Origin: SIG440 sp045648175 | GTDB taxonomy: Bacteria > Bacillota > Clostridia > Monoglobales > Monoglobaceae | Assembly: GCA_045648175.1 (NCBI GenBank) | Contig: JAZRNN010000013.1 | Coordinates: 1 to 64,000 of the forward strand | DNA length: 64,000 nucleotides | Direction: 5' to 3' | In this document: one piece after another, positions 1 to 8,614 of the stretch | How the letters are laid out: every line of letters begins with the position of its first letter | Numbering within the stretch: the stretch's first letter is position 1 | Translations under genes and position numbers: made by a program | The notes under the pieces: generated by a model | Told to the model about the DNA's origin: nothing | Database searches by the model: none | Seen by the model: only the letters and a program-made list of their open reading frames with translations

Positions 1-2
1 AG

Positions 3-1130
3 ATACATAATGCCAATAATTCATCAATTAAATTTATGCAAATTACTCCTAATAAGCACCTTGCAAAAACAAATTCTAAGCTGTATCATTTCTTGTTAGA
101 GCGTGGTATTAATGATGTTTCGTTTGCGATTATTGCAGAAAAAGATAACCACGTGAGCGTTTTGGGAACTATTAATCCAAAGAAAAGCTCGGTTGCAAGA
201 AAACTTATTGAAGATGTTGTTATTTGTTTTTCAATTGCTATATATAACAAAAAACATCTTGATAAAACAGAACTTGCTGCAACAACGGATGCTCTTACCG
301 GTGTTTTAAATCGTGTTGCATATAAAAAAGATATTTTGTTATTTGATGAAGAAAAGCCAGAAGATTTCTCTAGCATTTATATTGATGTCAACGAGCTTCA
401 TATCAGAAACAACAAATACGGACACGCTGCAGGCGATGAAATGCTTATATATATTGCAAATACATTAAAAGAGGTATTCTTTGGACACAGCATTTACCGT
501 ATGGGTGGCGATGAGTTTTTGGTATTTACAAAAGATACTAAACAAGAATGTGTTAAACAGAACATAGGAATATTTATTGAGAAATTAAAGCCTATGGGAT
601 ATAATGTAGCAATAGGTATGTCTTACAGAAATCAGAATGCAAACTGTGAGGAAATTGTTCGTGAAGCCGAAGTCAGAATGTATGAAGCAAAAGCACAGTA
701 TTATCAAAATAAAGAGCAAAGCAGTAGGGCTGAAGACAAAAGTTTTGTCTGTCTAAAAACAGGCATCAGAGAAATCGATACTATGATATCTGTCTTAAAA
801 GAACATTACAACGGTATTTATCGAGTATCTTTGGAAACAGATAATGCTCATCGCATTCTTATGCCATCTTATCTTGGATACAAAGAAGATGAAGAAAACT
901 TCTCGAAGTTATTGACAAAATACATTGATGACATTGTGCAACCGAATTTTCATAGAGCGGTTATGAGCTTTTTAAATTACGATGCAATAAAAAGACAGAT
1001 ATCAGAAGGTAAAACACCGACAATTACATATAAAAAAGTATATGGTGAATCAGTTACGCTCAGTGTATATAATTTAAGTGACGATAAGGATAATGTAAAG
1101 GATACTCTTTGGGTTTTTGCCAAGGCCTAA
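3..1130 (+). CDS. GGDEF diguanylate cyclase (5' partial)
   Basis: The frame is open from base 3. The first Met (base 36) has no ribosome site before it, so the true start lies outside the window. Counting from that Met, residues 1-80 look like the second half of a GAF domain. A GGDEF domain follows, opening with DALTGVLNR near 85-93 and carrying an intact GGDEF at 157-161. It should therefore make c-di-GMP from two GTP. The RxxD inhibitory site is absent (Phe and His occupy those places), so product inhibition through it is not expected. The last ~130 residues look like a PAS-like sensor ending in LWVFAKA; I infer this from the pattern only. It leads the EPS operon 28 bases ahead of the GtrA gene, which suggests local c-di-GMP supply. 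Confidence 0.85.
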   Translation: MHNANNSSIKFMQITPNKHLAKTNSKLYHFLLERGINDVSFAIIAEKDNHVSVLGTINPKKSSVARKLIEDVVICFSIAIYNKKHLDKTELAATTDALTGVLNRVAYKKDILLFDEEKPEDFSSIYIDVNELHIRNNKYGHAAGDEMLIYIANTLKEVFFGHSIYRMGGDEFLVFTKDTKQECVKQNIGIFIEKLKPMGYNVAIGMSYRNQNANCEEIVREAEVRMYEAKAQYYQNKEQSSRAEDKSFVCLKTGIREIDTMISVLKEHYNGIYRVSLETDNAHRILMPSYLGYKEDEENFSKLLTKYIDDIVQPNFHRAVMSFLNYDAIKRQISEGKTPTITYKKVYGESVTLSVYNLSDDKDNVKDTLWVFAKA

Positions 1131-1158
1131 AGCTTAATAAAAACGGAGGGAACACAAA

Positions 1159-1533
1159 GTGATACAACAATTAATAAAGTTTGGAGTGATTGGTGTTATT
1201 GCCACACTCGTGGATGTGGGGGTTCTTGTCACGTTAAAAGAATTATTGCATGTTGATGTGTTGCTTGCCTCAATGGCTTCGTTTTGTGTTTCTGTTGTTG
1301 TGAATTATGTTTTAAGTATGTCCTTTGTTTTTAAAGGTAAAAAGCAAAGCAAACTTAAGGAATTTACTATATTTGTATTACTTAGCGTTGGCGGACTGTG
1401 TTTAAACCAATTGATTTTATGGATTGGAGTTAAGTTTACATCCATAAACTATCTGATAGTAAAAGCGTTTGCATTGCTGATTGTACCGGTTTACAATTAT
1501 ATAACAAGAAAAATATTACTTGAAGAAAAATGA
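1159..1533 (+). CDS. GtrA-family membrane protein (lipid-linked sugar flippase)
   Basis: A 124-residue protein with four predicted membrane helices and the GtrA-family opening (FGVIGVIATLVDVGVL) and a conserved loop VVNYVLSMSFVFKG. GtrA proteins are thought to flip undecaprenyl-phosphate-glucose across the membrane for side-chain glucosylation of surface polysaccharide. It starts at GTG 1159 behind the ribosome site ACGGAGGG (1141-1148). It lies between the GGDEF gene and an acetyltransferase. A GtrB-like transferase (20207) and a GtrII-like glucosyltransferase (4359) are in the same locus, so the three parts of a Gtr system are present but separated. Family assignment is solid; the substrate is inferred. 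Confidence 0.85.
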   Translation: MIQQLIKFGVIGVIATLVDVGVLVTLKELLHVDVLLASMASFCVSVVVNYVLSMSFVFKGKKQSKLKEFTIFVLLSVGGLCLNQLILWIGVKFTSINYLIVKAFALLIVPVYNYITRKILLEEK

Positions 1534-1545
1534 GTGTGAAAAGCT

Positions 1546-2088
1546 ATGAACAGTGTTTTTAAAAAAGACCTATACCGATATTATGGAGAAAGCGGAGAAC
1601 CATTTTTGAAAAAGGTGTTTCGCCCCCTTGAATTAAAATACATATCTGTATTAAGAAAAGCAAATATGTATAAATTTCTCCCTTTAAAACTTTTTTATAT
1701 GTTAAGGCTTATGCATCTGTCAAACAGAACACAAATTCAAATTCCTGCAAGAACAAGCATAGGTGAAGGTTTGTATATCGGACATCTTGGACGTGTGATA
1801 ATTCACCCTGATGCAAAACTTGGTAAAAATATTAATATTGGCACAGGTGTAACAATAGGGATGGAAAACCGTGGAAAGAGAAAAGGTGCTCCGGTTATCT
1901 TGGATAATTGTTGGATTGGAACTAATGCTGTTATAGTTGGAAATATTAAAATTGGCAGCGATGTGCTTGTTGCTCCGCTGACCTATGTTAATTTTGATGT
2001 TCCGGATCATAGCATTGTAATTGGAAATCCAGGTAGAATTATTCCCAAAGAGAATGCTACAGAGGACTATATTTGCAACTGTATATGA
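1546..2088 (+). CDS. Hexapeptide-repeat acetyltransferase (serine acetyltransferase-like)
   Basis: A 180-residue protein. Residues ~65-165 are a left-handed beta-helix of hexapeptide repeats (IGEGLYIGHLGRVIIH, IGTGVTIG, IGTNAVIVGNIKIGSDV) ending in the typical GNPGRII. The N-terminal part is helical, as in CysE-like enzymes. It probably transfers an acetyl group from acetyl-CoA to a sugar of the EPS repeat unit; cysteine synthesis is less likely because every neighbour is an EPS gene. A second enzyme of this type closes the locus at 21968. Start ATG 1546, 13 bases after gtrA, with a weak ribosome site. Acceptor unknown. Confidence 0.8.
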   Translation: MNSVFKKDLYRYYGESGEPFLKKVFRPLELKYISVLRKANMYKFLPLKLFYMLRLMHLSNRTQIQIPARTSIGEGLYIGHLGRVIIHPDAKLGKNINIGTGVTIGMENRGKRKGAPVILDNCWIGTNAVIVGNIKIGSDVLVAPLTYVNFDVPDHSIVIGNPGRIIPKENATEDYICNCI

Positions 2089-2119
2089 AAAATTGATACA
2101 GTAATAAGGAGGTGGCGAG

Positions 2120-3625
2120 TTGAATAATAAAGATTCAAGAATTAAAAATAATTTAATATCGTCACTTGTATATCAGGTTGTACTTATATCACTCAGCTTT
2201 CTTTTGCCAAGATTGTATCTTGAAAATTTTGGTTCAGAGGTTAACGGGGTACTTTCGACAATAAAACAAATTTTTGTATATTTATTTCTGTTAGAGGCGG
2301 GTGTAGGACTTGCTACGACTCAGGCTTTGTACAAAAAAATAGGCGAAAAGGATTATAAAAGTGCAAGCGAAGTTCTTTCTGCCACAAATGCTTATTATAT
2401 CAGAACAGGGATAATTTACCTTGTTATTGTGCTTGTTATTGCTGTTGTATACGCTTATGTAATACCAACATCTCTAGATAGCAATGTAGTGTTTTTGATA
2501 ATTATATTAACTGCCCTTCCGGCTTTGTTCAGTTATTTTGTTCAGGCAAAATACAGAATACTTATGGAAGTTGATGGCAGAAAATATGTAATAAACAACT
2601 CCGAAACCATACTTCAGCTTGCTTCAAATTCAGGAAAAATACTTGTTTTGCTTTTGACCGACAGCCTTATTCTTATGCAGTTGGTTTATTGTATAATGTC
2701 ACTTGCCCAGCTTGTGTATATATACTTTTATGCCAAGCGCAGATATAAGTGGCTGGATTTAAAAATAAAGCCTGATTTTGAAGCCATTTCACAGAAAAAC
2801 TCGGTTTTGGTACATCAACTCTCTGGTATGGTATTTAACAATACCGATGTGATACTTATTTCTGTTCTTTGTGATTTTAAGGCGGTAAGTATTTATGCTA
2901 TATATAATATTTTCTTTTCTCAGGTACAGAGTTTTATAACAAGCATAGCTTCATCCTTTACCTTCGCATTAGGACAGGTGTTTCATACCGACAGAGAAAA
3001 GTTTGATAAAATGTTTAATATGTATGAAACCTTTTATATAATGGCAACCTGTATTATTTATACTTTGATGGCAGTGTTTTTGTTGCCACTTATACAGATA
3101 TATACAAGTGGAATCAATGATGCCGAATACACAAATGTTTTTCTTGTATTGCTTTTCGTTGTAATGAACTTAATTGCTAATGTCAAACTTCCTGCCAATA
3201 GTATTATAGAATATTCAGGTGATTTTGAAAAAACACGTCATTATGCAATATGGGAAATGATTATAAATATCACTATTTCGGTTGTAGCCATTCTTTATAT
3301 GGGAATATGCGGGGCAATCATTGGGACAATTGCGGCACTTTTGTATCGTGGTATAATGACAATCTATTATTCAAACAAGAAGGTTCTTAAAAGAAGTCAG
3401 ATGCACACATATAAAATCTTGATTTCCAACAGTTTGGTTTTTGCTGTAGTTATGGCAGTATTTTTCGTTGATACATTTAGCAACGTCTCGTTTTTACAAT
3501 TGTTGTTAAATGGACTGGTCCACTCAATATGGATTGTAGGTTTATACTTACTTATAAATTTTGTATTTAACAGAAATGCTTTTAAAACTATTTTAGAATT
3601 ATACAGGGGGAAGAAAAAGCAATGA
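2120..3625 (+). CDS. Polysaccharide flippase (Wzx-like, MATE/MOP superfamily)
   Basis: A 501-residue integral membrane protein with about 12-14 helices. Its N-terminus (SSLVYQVVLISLSFLLPRLYLENFG) and the following SEVNGVLSTIKQIF are typical of the RfbX/polysaccharide-export branch of the MOP superfamily. It should flip the undecaprenyl-diphosphate-linked repeat unit across the cytoplasmic membrane for polymerisation by the Wzy-like protein at 13135. It starts with TTG 2120 behind a strong AAGGAGGTG (2107-2115). The stop overlaps the start of the next gene by four bases (ATGA), showing translational coupling with the GT32 enzyme. No truncation seen. Confidence 0.85.
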   Translation: MNNKDSRIKNNLISSLVYQVVLISLSFLLPRLYLENFGSEVNGVLSTIKQIFVYLFLLEAGVGLATTQALYKKIGEKDYKSASEVLSATNAYYIRTGIIYLVIVLVIAVVYAYVIPTSLDSNVVFLIIILTALPALFSYFVQAKYRILMEVDGRKYVINNSETILQLASNSGKILVLLLTDSLILMQLVYCIMSLAQLVYIYFYAKRRYKWLDLKIKPDFEAISQKNSVLVHQLSGMVFNNTDVILISVLCDFKAVSIYAIYNIFFSQVQSFITSIASSFTFALGQVFHTDREKFDKMFNMYETFYIMATCIIYTLMAVFLLPLIQIYTSGINDAEYTNVFLVLLFVVMNLIANVKLPANSIIEYSGDFEKTRHYAIWEMIINITISVVAILYMGICGAIIGTIAALLYRGIMTIYYSNKKVLKRSQMHTYKILISNSLVFAVVMAVFFVDTFSNVSFLQLLLNGLVHSIWIVGLYLLINFVFNRNAFKTILELYRGKKKQ

Positions 3626-4356
3626 GTATCCCAAAAGTGATTCACTATTGCTGGTTTGGAAAAGGTAAAATGCCGGCAATTTCCGAAAAATGTATCGAAA
3701 GCTGGAAAAAATATTGCCCTGAATACAAAATAGTTTGTCACAATGAAGATAATTTTGATATAACAGAGAACAGATACGCCAAAGAAGCTTATGACGCAGG
3801 TAAATGGGCCTTTGTCAGTGATTACGTAAGACTTAAAGTGTTGTATGATGAGGGCGGAATTTACCTTGATACAGATGTCGAACTTATAAAGCCTATTGAT
3901 GAACTTATTAAAGAAAACGGATATATGGGTTTTGATGATAATGGAATTATTTCAACAGGTCTTGGTTTTTCCTGCGAAAAGGGTAATGAATTGATCGGCA
4001 GTTTGCTGGCAGACTATGATGACATATCTTTTGTTCTACCTGACGGAAGTTATGACCTAACTCCTTGTCCTGACAGAAATACAAAAACCATGGTAAGACT
4101 TGGTATGGATTTAAATAATAAAAATCAGGTGTTTATGGGAATACGAATGCTTCCCGAAGATTATTTGTGCCCTATGAAATATTATACCGGAAGAAAAATA
4201 ATAACCGAAAACACCTATTCCATACATCATTTTTGTGCGTCGTGGACATCTAAAACAGCTAAGCGGACATTATTTGTAAAGCGAATTATAGGCACGAGGT
4301 TATATGATAAATTATACGGAAAGTTTTTACATAAATTTAAATGGTTGGAGTGGTAA
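3622..4356 (+). CDS. GT32-family glycosyltransferase
   Basis: A 244-residue cytoplasmic glycosyltransferase. The opening IPKVIHYCWFG and the segment VSDYVRLKVLYDEGGIYLDTDVEL (about residues 65-90, containing the metal-binding DTD) are hallmarks of the GT32/OCH1-like capsular sugar transferase family. It would add one sugar from a nucleotide donor to the growing lipid-linked repeat unit. Its ATG overlaps the flippase stop and it is followed three bases later by the start of the GtrII-like gene. Length is normal for the family. Sugar specificity cannot be read from sequence. Confidence 0.85.
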   Translation: MSIPKVIHYCWFGKGKMPAISEKCIESWKKYCPEYKIVCHNEDNFDITENRYAKEAYDAGKWAFVSDYVRLKVLYDEGGIYLDTDVELIKPIDELIKENGYMGFDDNGIISTGLGFSCEKGNELIGSLLADYDDISFVLPDGSYDLTPCPDRNTKTMVRLGMDLNNKNQVFMGIRMLPEDYLCPMKYYTGRKIITENTYSIHHFCASWTSKTAKRTLFVKRIIGTRLYDKLYGKFLHKFKWLEW

Positions 4357-4358
4357 GT

Positions 4359-5897
4359 ATGCCTGAAAAAGTATTGAAAAAACTTAATACATATATTTTA
4401 CCTGAATGGAAGGTATGCTTTTTTACTGCACTTCTGGTGGGGCTGTTGGCACATTTATACAAAATAACAAACTGGCTTCCTAATTGGGATTCATTTGTGT
4501 TTAGATATGATGAGCAAAATATGGTTGCTATGGGGCGTTGGTTTTTGCCTGTTGTCTGCTCATTCAGTTCCTTTTATGACCTGCCGTTTTTGAATGGGAT
4601 AGTAGCGATTATACTTCATGCGCTGAGCGCGGTATGCATTTGCAAGTTGCTTAATGTAAATAAAAAAGTTACCGCAGGCTTAATTGGTGCAGTTATTGTT
4701 TCATTCCCGACAGTTACTTCGGTGATGATGTATAACTATGTTGCTGATGGTTACAGTATTGCATTGTTTCTCTCAACCCTTGCAGCATTTTATATGACAA
4801 AAGAAAAACCGAAATACCTGCTCTCGGCAGTACTTATTGCATTGTCTACAGGTATTTATCAGGCGTACATAACAGTTACAATAATGCTTGTTTTAATTTA
4901 TCTGACAGATGAAATGATTTTTAAAAACGCATCTTTCCTAATTGTTTTTAAAAAGGCTGTGTATATGCTTCTGTCAGGCGTTTTTGGGGTTGCATTATAC
5001 AGTATTATCCTCAAAATAATTCTCAGTATTTTTTCTGTTGAATTGCTTGATTATCAGGGGGTAAATGCGACAGCATCGCTATCTAATATAGATTTGTTTG
5101 CTTCGCTTTATGTTGTTAAGGAAACCTTTAAAAAATGTTTTTTTGATTTATCGCGTGGCGTAAATGTATATGTTGCACTGAATGGATTTATTTTGTTCTT
5201 TACATTTGTGTATTATCTTAAATGTATAGTTAAGAACAGGATTTATAAAAATCCTGCAAACATTTTTATGATTGTTATTCTGAGTGTTATGCTTATATTA
5301 GGAGCAGGTGCACTTGCTTTTATAAATGCAGAGGTTGATTATCACAATCTTATGCTTATGGGATATTCGGTATTCTATCTGTTTTTCCTGATACTTTATG
5401 AAAGAGGAAGAGAAGCAAGTGAAAAACATACTGCAATAAAATGCTGGATAATATTACTGACAGCCGTTGCGGTCACAGCAAACCAGATTGTTATAGCGAA
5501 TGTAAGTTATCACAAAGCGCAGATTGCGTATGAAAAGTCCTATGGTGTTTTGGTTCGTATAGCAGACCGTATAGAACAGACTCAGGGAGCTGAAAATTGT
5601 GATAAAATTCTTGTGATTGGCTCGCTTGATAATAGTGACGCATATAGTGTTAATCTTACCCCGGATATTACCGGAATAACAGACGGATATATCCTTCGTG
5701 CAGATGATGAAACGGTAGGACAGAGTGTATTGACAAGCGCCCTTAACGATTACTGTGACAAGAATTACAAATTTGTAAGTGGAGAAGAAAAGAAAAAACT
5801 CACTCAAAAAGAAAACGTTAAATCTATGGAAAAATGGCCTGAAAAAGATTGCGTGGCAATCGTAGACAATACAGTTGTTATTAAACTTGGTACGTGA
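4359..5897 (+). CDS. GtrII-like membrane glucosyltransferase
   Basis: A 512-residue membrane protein with around ten helices. Its first periplasmic loop carries NWDSFVFRYDEQNMVAMGRW, matching the glucosyltransferase GtrII family (Glucos_trans_II), which moves glucose from undecaprenyl-phosphate-glucose onto surface polysaccharide outside the membrane. The C-terminal ~120 residues form a soluble outer domain. I place the start at ATG 4359 because GGAG (4347-4350) lies 8 bases ahead of it; an in-frame ATG at 4341 would overlap the previous gene and has no site. Partners would be the GtrA protein (1159) and the GtrB-like transferase (20207). Confidence 0.75.
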   Translation: MPEKVLKKLNTYILPEWKVCFFTALLVGLLAHLYKITNWLPNWDSFVFRYDEQNMVAMGRWFLPVVCSFSSFYDLPFLNGIVAIILHALSAVCICKLLNVNKKVTAGLIGAVIVSFPTVTSVMMYNYVADGYSIALFLSTLAAFYMTKEKPKYLLSAVLIALSTGIYQAYITVTIMLVLIYLTDEMIFKNASFLIVFKKAVYMLLSGVFGVALYSIILKIILSIFSVELLDYQGVNATASLSNIDLFASLYVVKETFKKCFFDLSRGVNVYVALNGFILFFTFVYYLKCIVKNRIYKNPANIFMIVILSVMLILGAGALAFINAEVDYHNLMLMGYSVFYLFFLILYERGREASEKHTAIKCWIILLTAVAVTANQIVIANVSYHKAQIAYEKSYGVLVRIADRIEQTQGAENCDKILVIGSLDNSDAYSVNLTPDITGITDGYILRADDETVGQSVLTSALNDYCDKNYKFVSGEEKKKLTQKENVKSMEKWPEKDCVAIVDNTVVIKLGT

Positions 5898-5911
5898 GGG
5901 GTGAAAGTTAA

Positions 5912-6775
5912 GTGATATATATTAGTGCTGATGATTATGGACTATGTGGTAACGTGTCCGCGCACATACAAAAGTGTATAGATAAAGGAGCACTTAATAA
6001 AGTTAGTATTTTACCCAATTTTGATAAAATTGATTTAAACAAAATATTAAAAAACAGCAACGTTAGTGTTTCTTTGCATTTAAACCTTGTTGAAGGCAAA
6101 TGTATGGCGGATGCAGATGAGATAGATTTAATTGCAAACAAAAATGGTAATTTAAAACATACCTTTGGCGGATTGTTTAAATTAAATTTGTTTCACAACA
6201 AAGAACTTGAGGCACAGGTTTATAAAGAAATCAGAGCACAAGTTTTGTTTTGGAAAAGTGTCTTGCCTGAAAATGTACCCTTTTATATAGATAGCCATCA
6301 GCATACACATATGATTCCGGCTGTATTCCGCGCGTTGCTTAAGGTTTTGAGCGACGAAGAAATCTTGTTAAAGTACATAAGAATTCCAGATGAACCTATT
6401 TTGCCATATATAAAAACACCATCACTTTATTTCACCTATAGCCCCATAAGCCTTATTAAACAATGGCTTCTGAAATTTTTATGGTTGGTGAATATAAAGA
6501 GTGTTAAGAATCTTCAAATACCAACATCCTATTTTATGGGAATTCTTTTTTCGGGAAAAATGGATGCCAAAAGAGTAAATAAAATTCTGCCGAAGTACAT
6601 TAAACTGGCAGAAAAAAACGGTAGAGATATAGAAGTTTTATTTCATCCCGGTTACTTAGAAAATTGTGGAGCCAATTTTAAAAATAAGAACATAGTATTT
6701 AAAAAGTTTTATTTATCATCAAAAAGAAAAGCGGAATATGATTCTGTAATGAACATATCAGAAAGAAGGGTCTAG
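5912..6775 (+). CDS. YdjC/ChbG-family carbohydrate deacetylase
   Basis: A 287-residue protein with the YdjC family motifs: the opening YISADDYGLC (metal-binding Asp pair), SLHLNLVEGK, and DSHQHTHMIPAV near residues 128-139 with the metal-binding histidines, then a late FHPGY. These enzymes remove acetyl groups from acetylated sugars with a bound metal ion. In this operon it may deacetylate the repeat unit or its lipid-linked precursor, opposing the two acetyltransferases. It starts at GTG 5912 with the ribosome site GAGGGGTG (5896-5903) and lies 14 bases after the previous gene. It has no signal peptide, so it should act in the cytoplasm. Confidence 0.82.
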   Translation: MIYISADDYGLCGNVSAHIQKCIDKGALNKVSILPNFDKIDLNKILKNSNVSVSLHLNLVEGKCMADADEIDLIANKNGNLKHTFGGLFKLNLFHNKELEAQVYKEIRAQVLFWKSVLPENVPFYIDSHQHTHMIPAVFRALLKVLSDEEILLKYIRIPDEPILPYIKTPSLYFTYSPISLIKQWLLKFLWLVNIKSVKNLQIPTSYFMGILFSGKMDAKRVNKILPKYIKLAEKNGRDIEVLFHPGYLENCGANFKNKNIVFKKFYLSSKRKAEYDSVMNISERRV

Positions 6776-6777
6776 TA

Positions 6778-7458
6778 ATGCCTTATATTGAGCAAGAAAA
6801 AGTTGATGCAAGAACAAGAGAAAAATTGGAAGCAATTATTGAAAAATCATATGCTACCTTTTGGAAACAAAAAAGACTTTTTGATATCTTTTTTGCAACA
6901 TTGATTTTGTTGTTTTTCCTTCCGCTGATGTTTATAATTGCAATTGTTATTGTAATCGACGATCCAAGTGCAGGACCTTTCTATAAGCAAATAAGAGTGG
7001 GCCGGCATGGAAAAGAATTTTATATGTATAAGTTTAGAACCATGAGGGCAAATGCCGATAAGATGATTGATGAACTTATAAAGCAGAATGAGATGGACGG
7101 ACCCGTATTCAAGATTAAGGAAGATCCTCGTATAACAAGAGTTGGTAAATATTTAAGAAAACTTTCTCTTGACGAACTTATGCAGTTCTTTAATGTTCTT
7201 AAAGGGGATATGACTTTAGTAGGTCCTAGACCTCCGCTTCCCAGAGAGGTTCAGTATTATACTGATTATCAAAGATTAAGACTTCTTGTTACTCCGGGGC
7301 TCACGTGTACCTGGCAGATTTCCAAAAACAGAAATGACATTCCTTTTGAGCAGTGGGTTGAAATGGATATCGAATATATACAGACAAGAACTTATCTCAA
7401 TGATTTAAAAATTATGCTTAAAACACCGATAGTTATGCTCACAGCTACCGGACGATAA
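6778..7458 (+). CDS. Initiating undecaprenyl-phosphate sugar-phosphate transferase
   Basis: A 226-residue protein of the bacterial sugar transferase family (WbaP/EpsL/WcaJ C-terminal type). It has an N-terminal membrane helix after KRLFDIFFA, then the signature MYKFRTM, DELMQFFNVLKGDMTLVGPR and TPGLTCTWQISKNR. It places the first sugar-1-phosphate on undecaprenyl phosphate and so starts repeat-unit assembly. It lacks the large N-terminal membrane domain of full-length WbaP, so it is the short monotopic form common in Firmicutes. Start ATG 6778, two bases after the deacetylase stop, so tightly coupled. Confidence 0.9.
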   Translation: MPYIEQEKVDARTREKLEAIIEKSYATFWKQKRLFDIFFATLILLFFLPLMFIIAIVIVIDDPSAGPFYKQIRVGRHGKEFYMYKFRTMRANADKMIDELIKQNEMDGPVFKIKEDPRITRVGKYLRKLSLDELMQFFNVLKGDMTLVGPRPPLPREVQYYTDYQRLRLLVTPGLTCTWQISKNRNDIPFEQWVEMDIEYIQTRTYLNDLKIMLKTPIVMLTATGR

Positions 7459-7476
7459 AAAATGGGAGTGAAGAAA

Positions 7477-8595
7477 ATGAAAGTTGCTATGATTGGTCAT
7501 AAGGTTATTCCGTCAAGACGTGGTGGAATAGAAAATGTTCTTACAACGCTGTGTCCGATACTGGTTGAAATGGGGCTTGATGTTACCTGCTACAACCGTT
7601 CATCAGACAAGGTTGAAAATGAATATGTGGGAACAGTTGAGAACAATATGTATAAGGGCGTAAAAATCAAAAATGCGTGGACACTCAATGTGCGAGGTTT
7701 TGCTGCAATGATAGCATCTTTTACTGCTGCAATAGCAGCATCATTTTGCGATTATGATGTTATTCATTTTCACGCTGAAGGGCCGTGCGCAGCACTTTGG
7801 ATTCCAAAGCTTTTTGGAAAAAAATGTGTTGCCACAGTTCATGGACTCGATTGGCAGAGAGAAAAGTGGGGCAAGGGGTTTGCCTCAAAGTATATAAAAT
7901 TTGGCGAAAAAGTCTTGGCAAAATATGCGGATGAGGTTATTGTTTTGAGTCAGGCTGCCTATGATTACTTTAAAGAAACATACAATCGGGAAACGACTAT
8001 TATCCATAACGGCATAAGTCGTCCTGAAAGAAAAGATGCTGAGATTATTACCGAAAAGTACGGACTTAAAAAAAATGAATACATATCCGTTGTTTCAAGA
8101 CTGACTGCTGAAAAAGGAATTCATTACCTTATTGACGCTTATAGAAGAATTGAAACAGATAAGAAACTTGTTATTGCAGGAGACACCAGCGATACTGATG
8201 ATTATGTGAGAATGCTTAAAGAAAAAGCGGCAGGAAATCCTAATATTATCTTTACGGGTTTTGTTTCAGGAGATACTTTAAGCGAAATATATACAAATGC
8301 TTATATAAATGTATTACCATCCGACCTTGAAGGTATGTCTTTATGCCTATTAGAGTCGCTGGCATATAAAAATGCACTTTTGTGTTCGGATATTCCTGAA
8401 AACACCGCTGTTGCTGAAGACAAGGCCATTTACTTTAAAAAAGGAAATGTAGAAGACTTGGCTGAAAAACTTAAAACATTGTGTGATGATACCCAACTTG
8501 TTGAAAAAATACGAGATGGTGTTGACGAATTTATTTTGAATAAATATAGTTGGCAGGATGTTGCCAAATCAACCTGCGAACTATACCAAAAATAA
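7477..8595 (+). CDS. GT4-family glycosyltransferase
   Basis: A 372-residue GT-B-fold glycosyltransferase. The N-terminal half has the glycine-rich acceptor loop RRGGIENVL and FHAEGPCA; the C-terminal half has ISVVSRLTAEKGIHYLIDAY and the donor-binding PSDLEGMSLCLLESLA with the E-x7-E pattern. It is a retaining enzyme using a nucleotide sugar and probably adds the second sugar of the repeat unit, right after the initiating transferase. I choose ATG 7477 over the in-frame ATG 7462, because the only ribosome site (GGGAG, 7464-7468) lies between them. It overlaps no neighbour. Confidence 0.87.
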   Translation: MKVAMIGHKVIPSRRGGIENVLTTLCPILVEMGLDVTCYNRSSDKVENEYVGTVENNMYKGVKIKNAWTLNVRGFAAMIASFTAAIAASFCDYDVIHFHAEGPCAALWIPKLFGKKCVATVHGLDWQREKWGKGFASKYIKFGEKVLAKYADEVIVLSQAAYDYFKETYNRETTIIHNGISRPERKDAEIITEKYGLKKNEYISVVSRLTAEKGIHYLIDAYRRIETDKKLVIAGDTSDTDDYVRMLKEKAAGNPNIIFTGFVSGDTLSEIYTNAYINVLPSDLEGMSLCLLESLAYKNALLCSDIPENTAVAEDKAIYFKKGNVEDLAEKLKTLCDDTQLVEKIRDGVDEFILNKYSWQDVAKSTCELYQK

Positions 8596-8614
8596 AAGTA
8601 AAGGTTTGTTTGAT

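Noticed and set aside
1546..2088. CysE serine acetyltransferase of cysteine synthesis
   Set aside because: Family fold fits, but there is no cysK or other sulfur gene nearby; EPS context argues for sugar acetylation.
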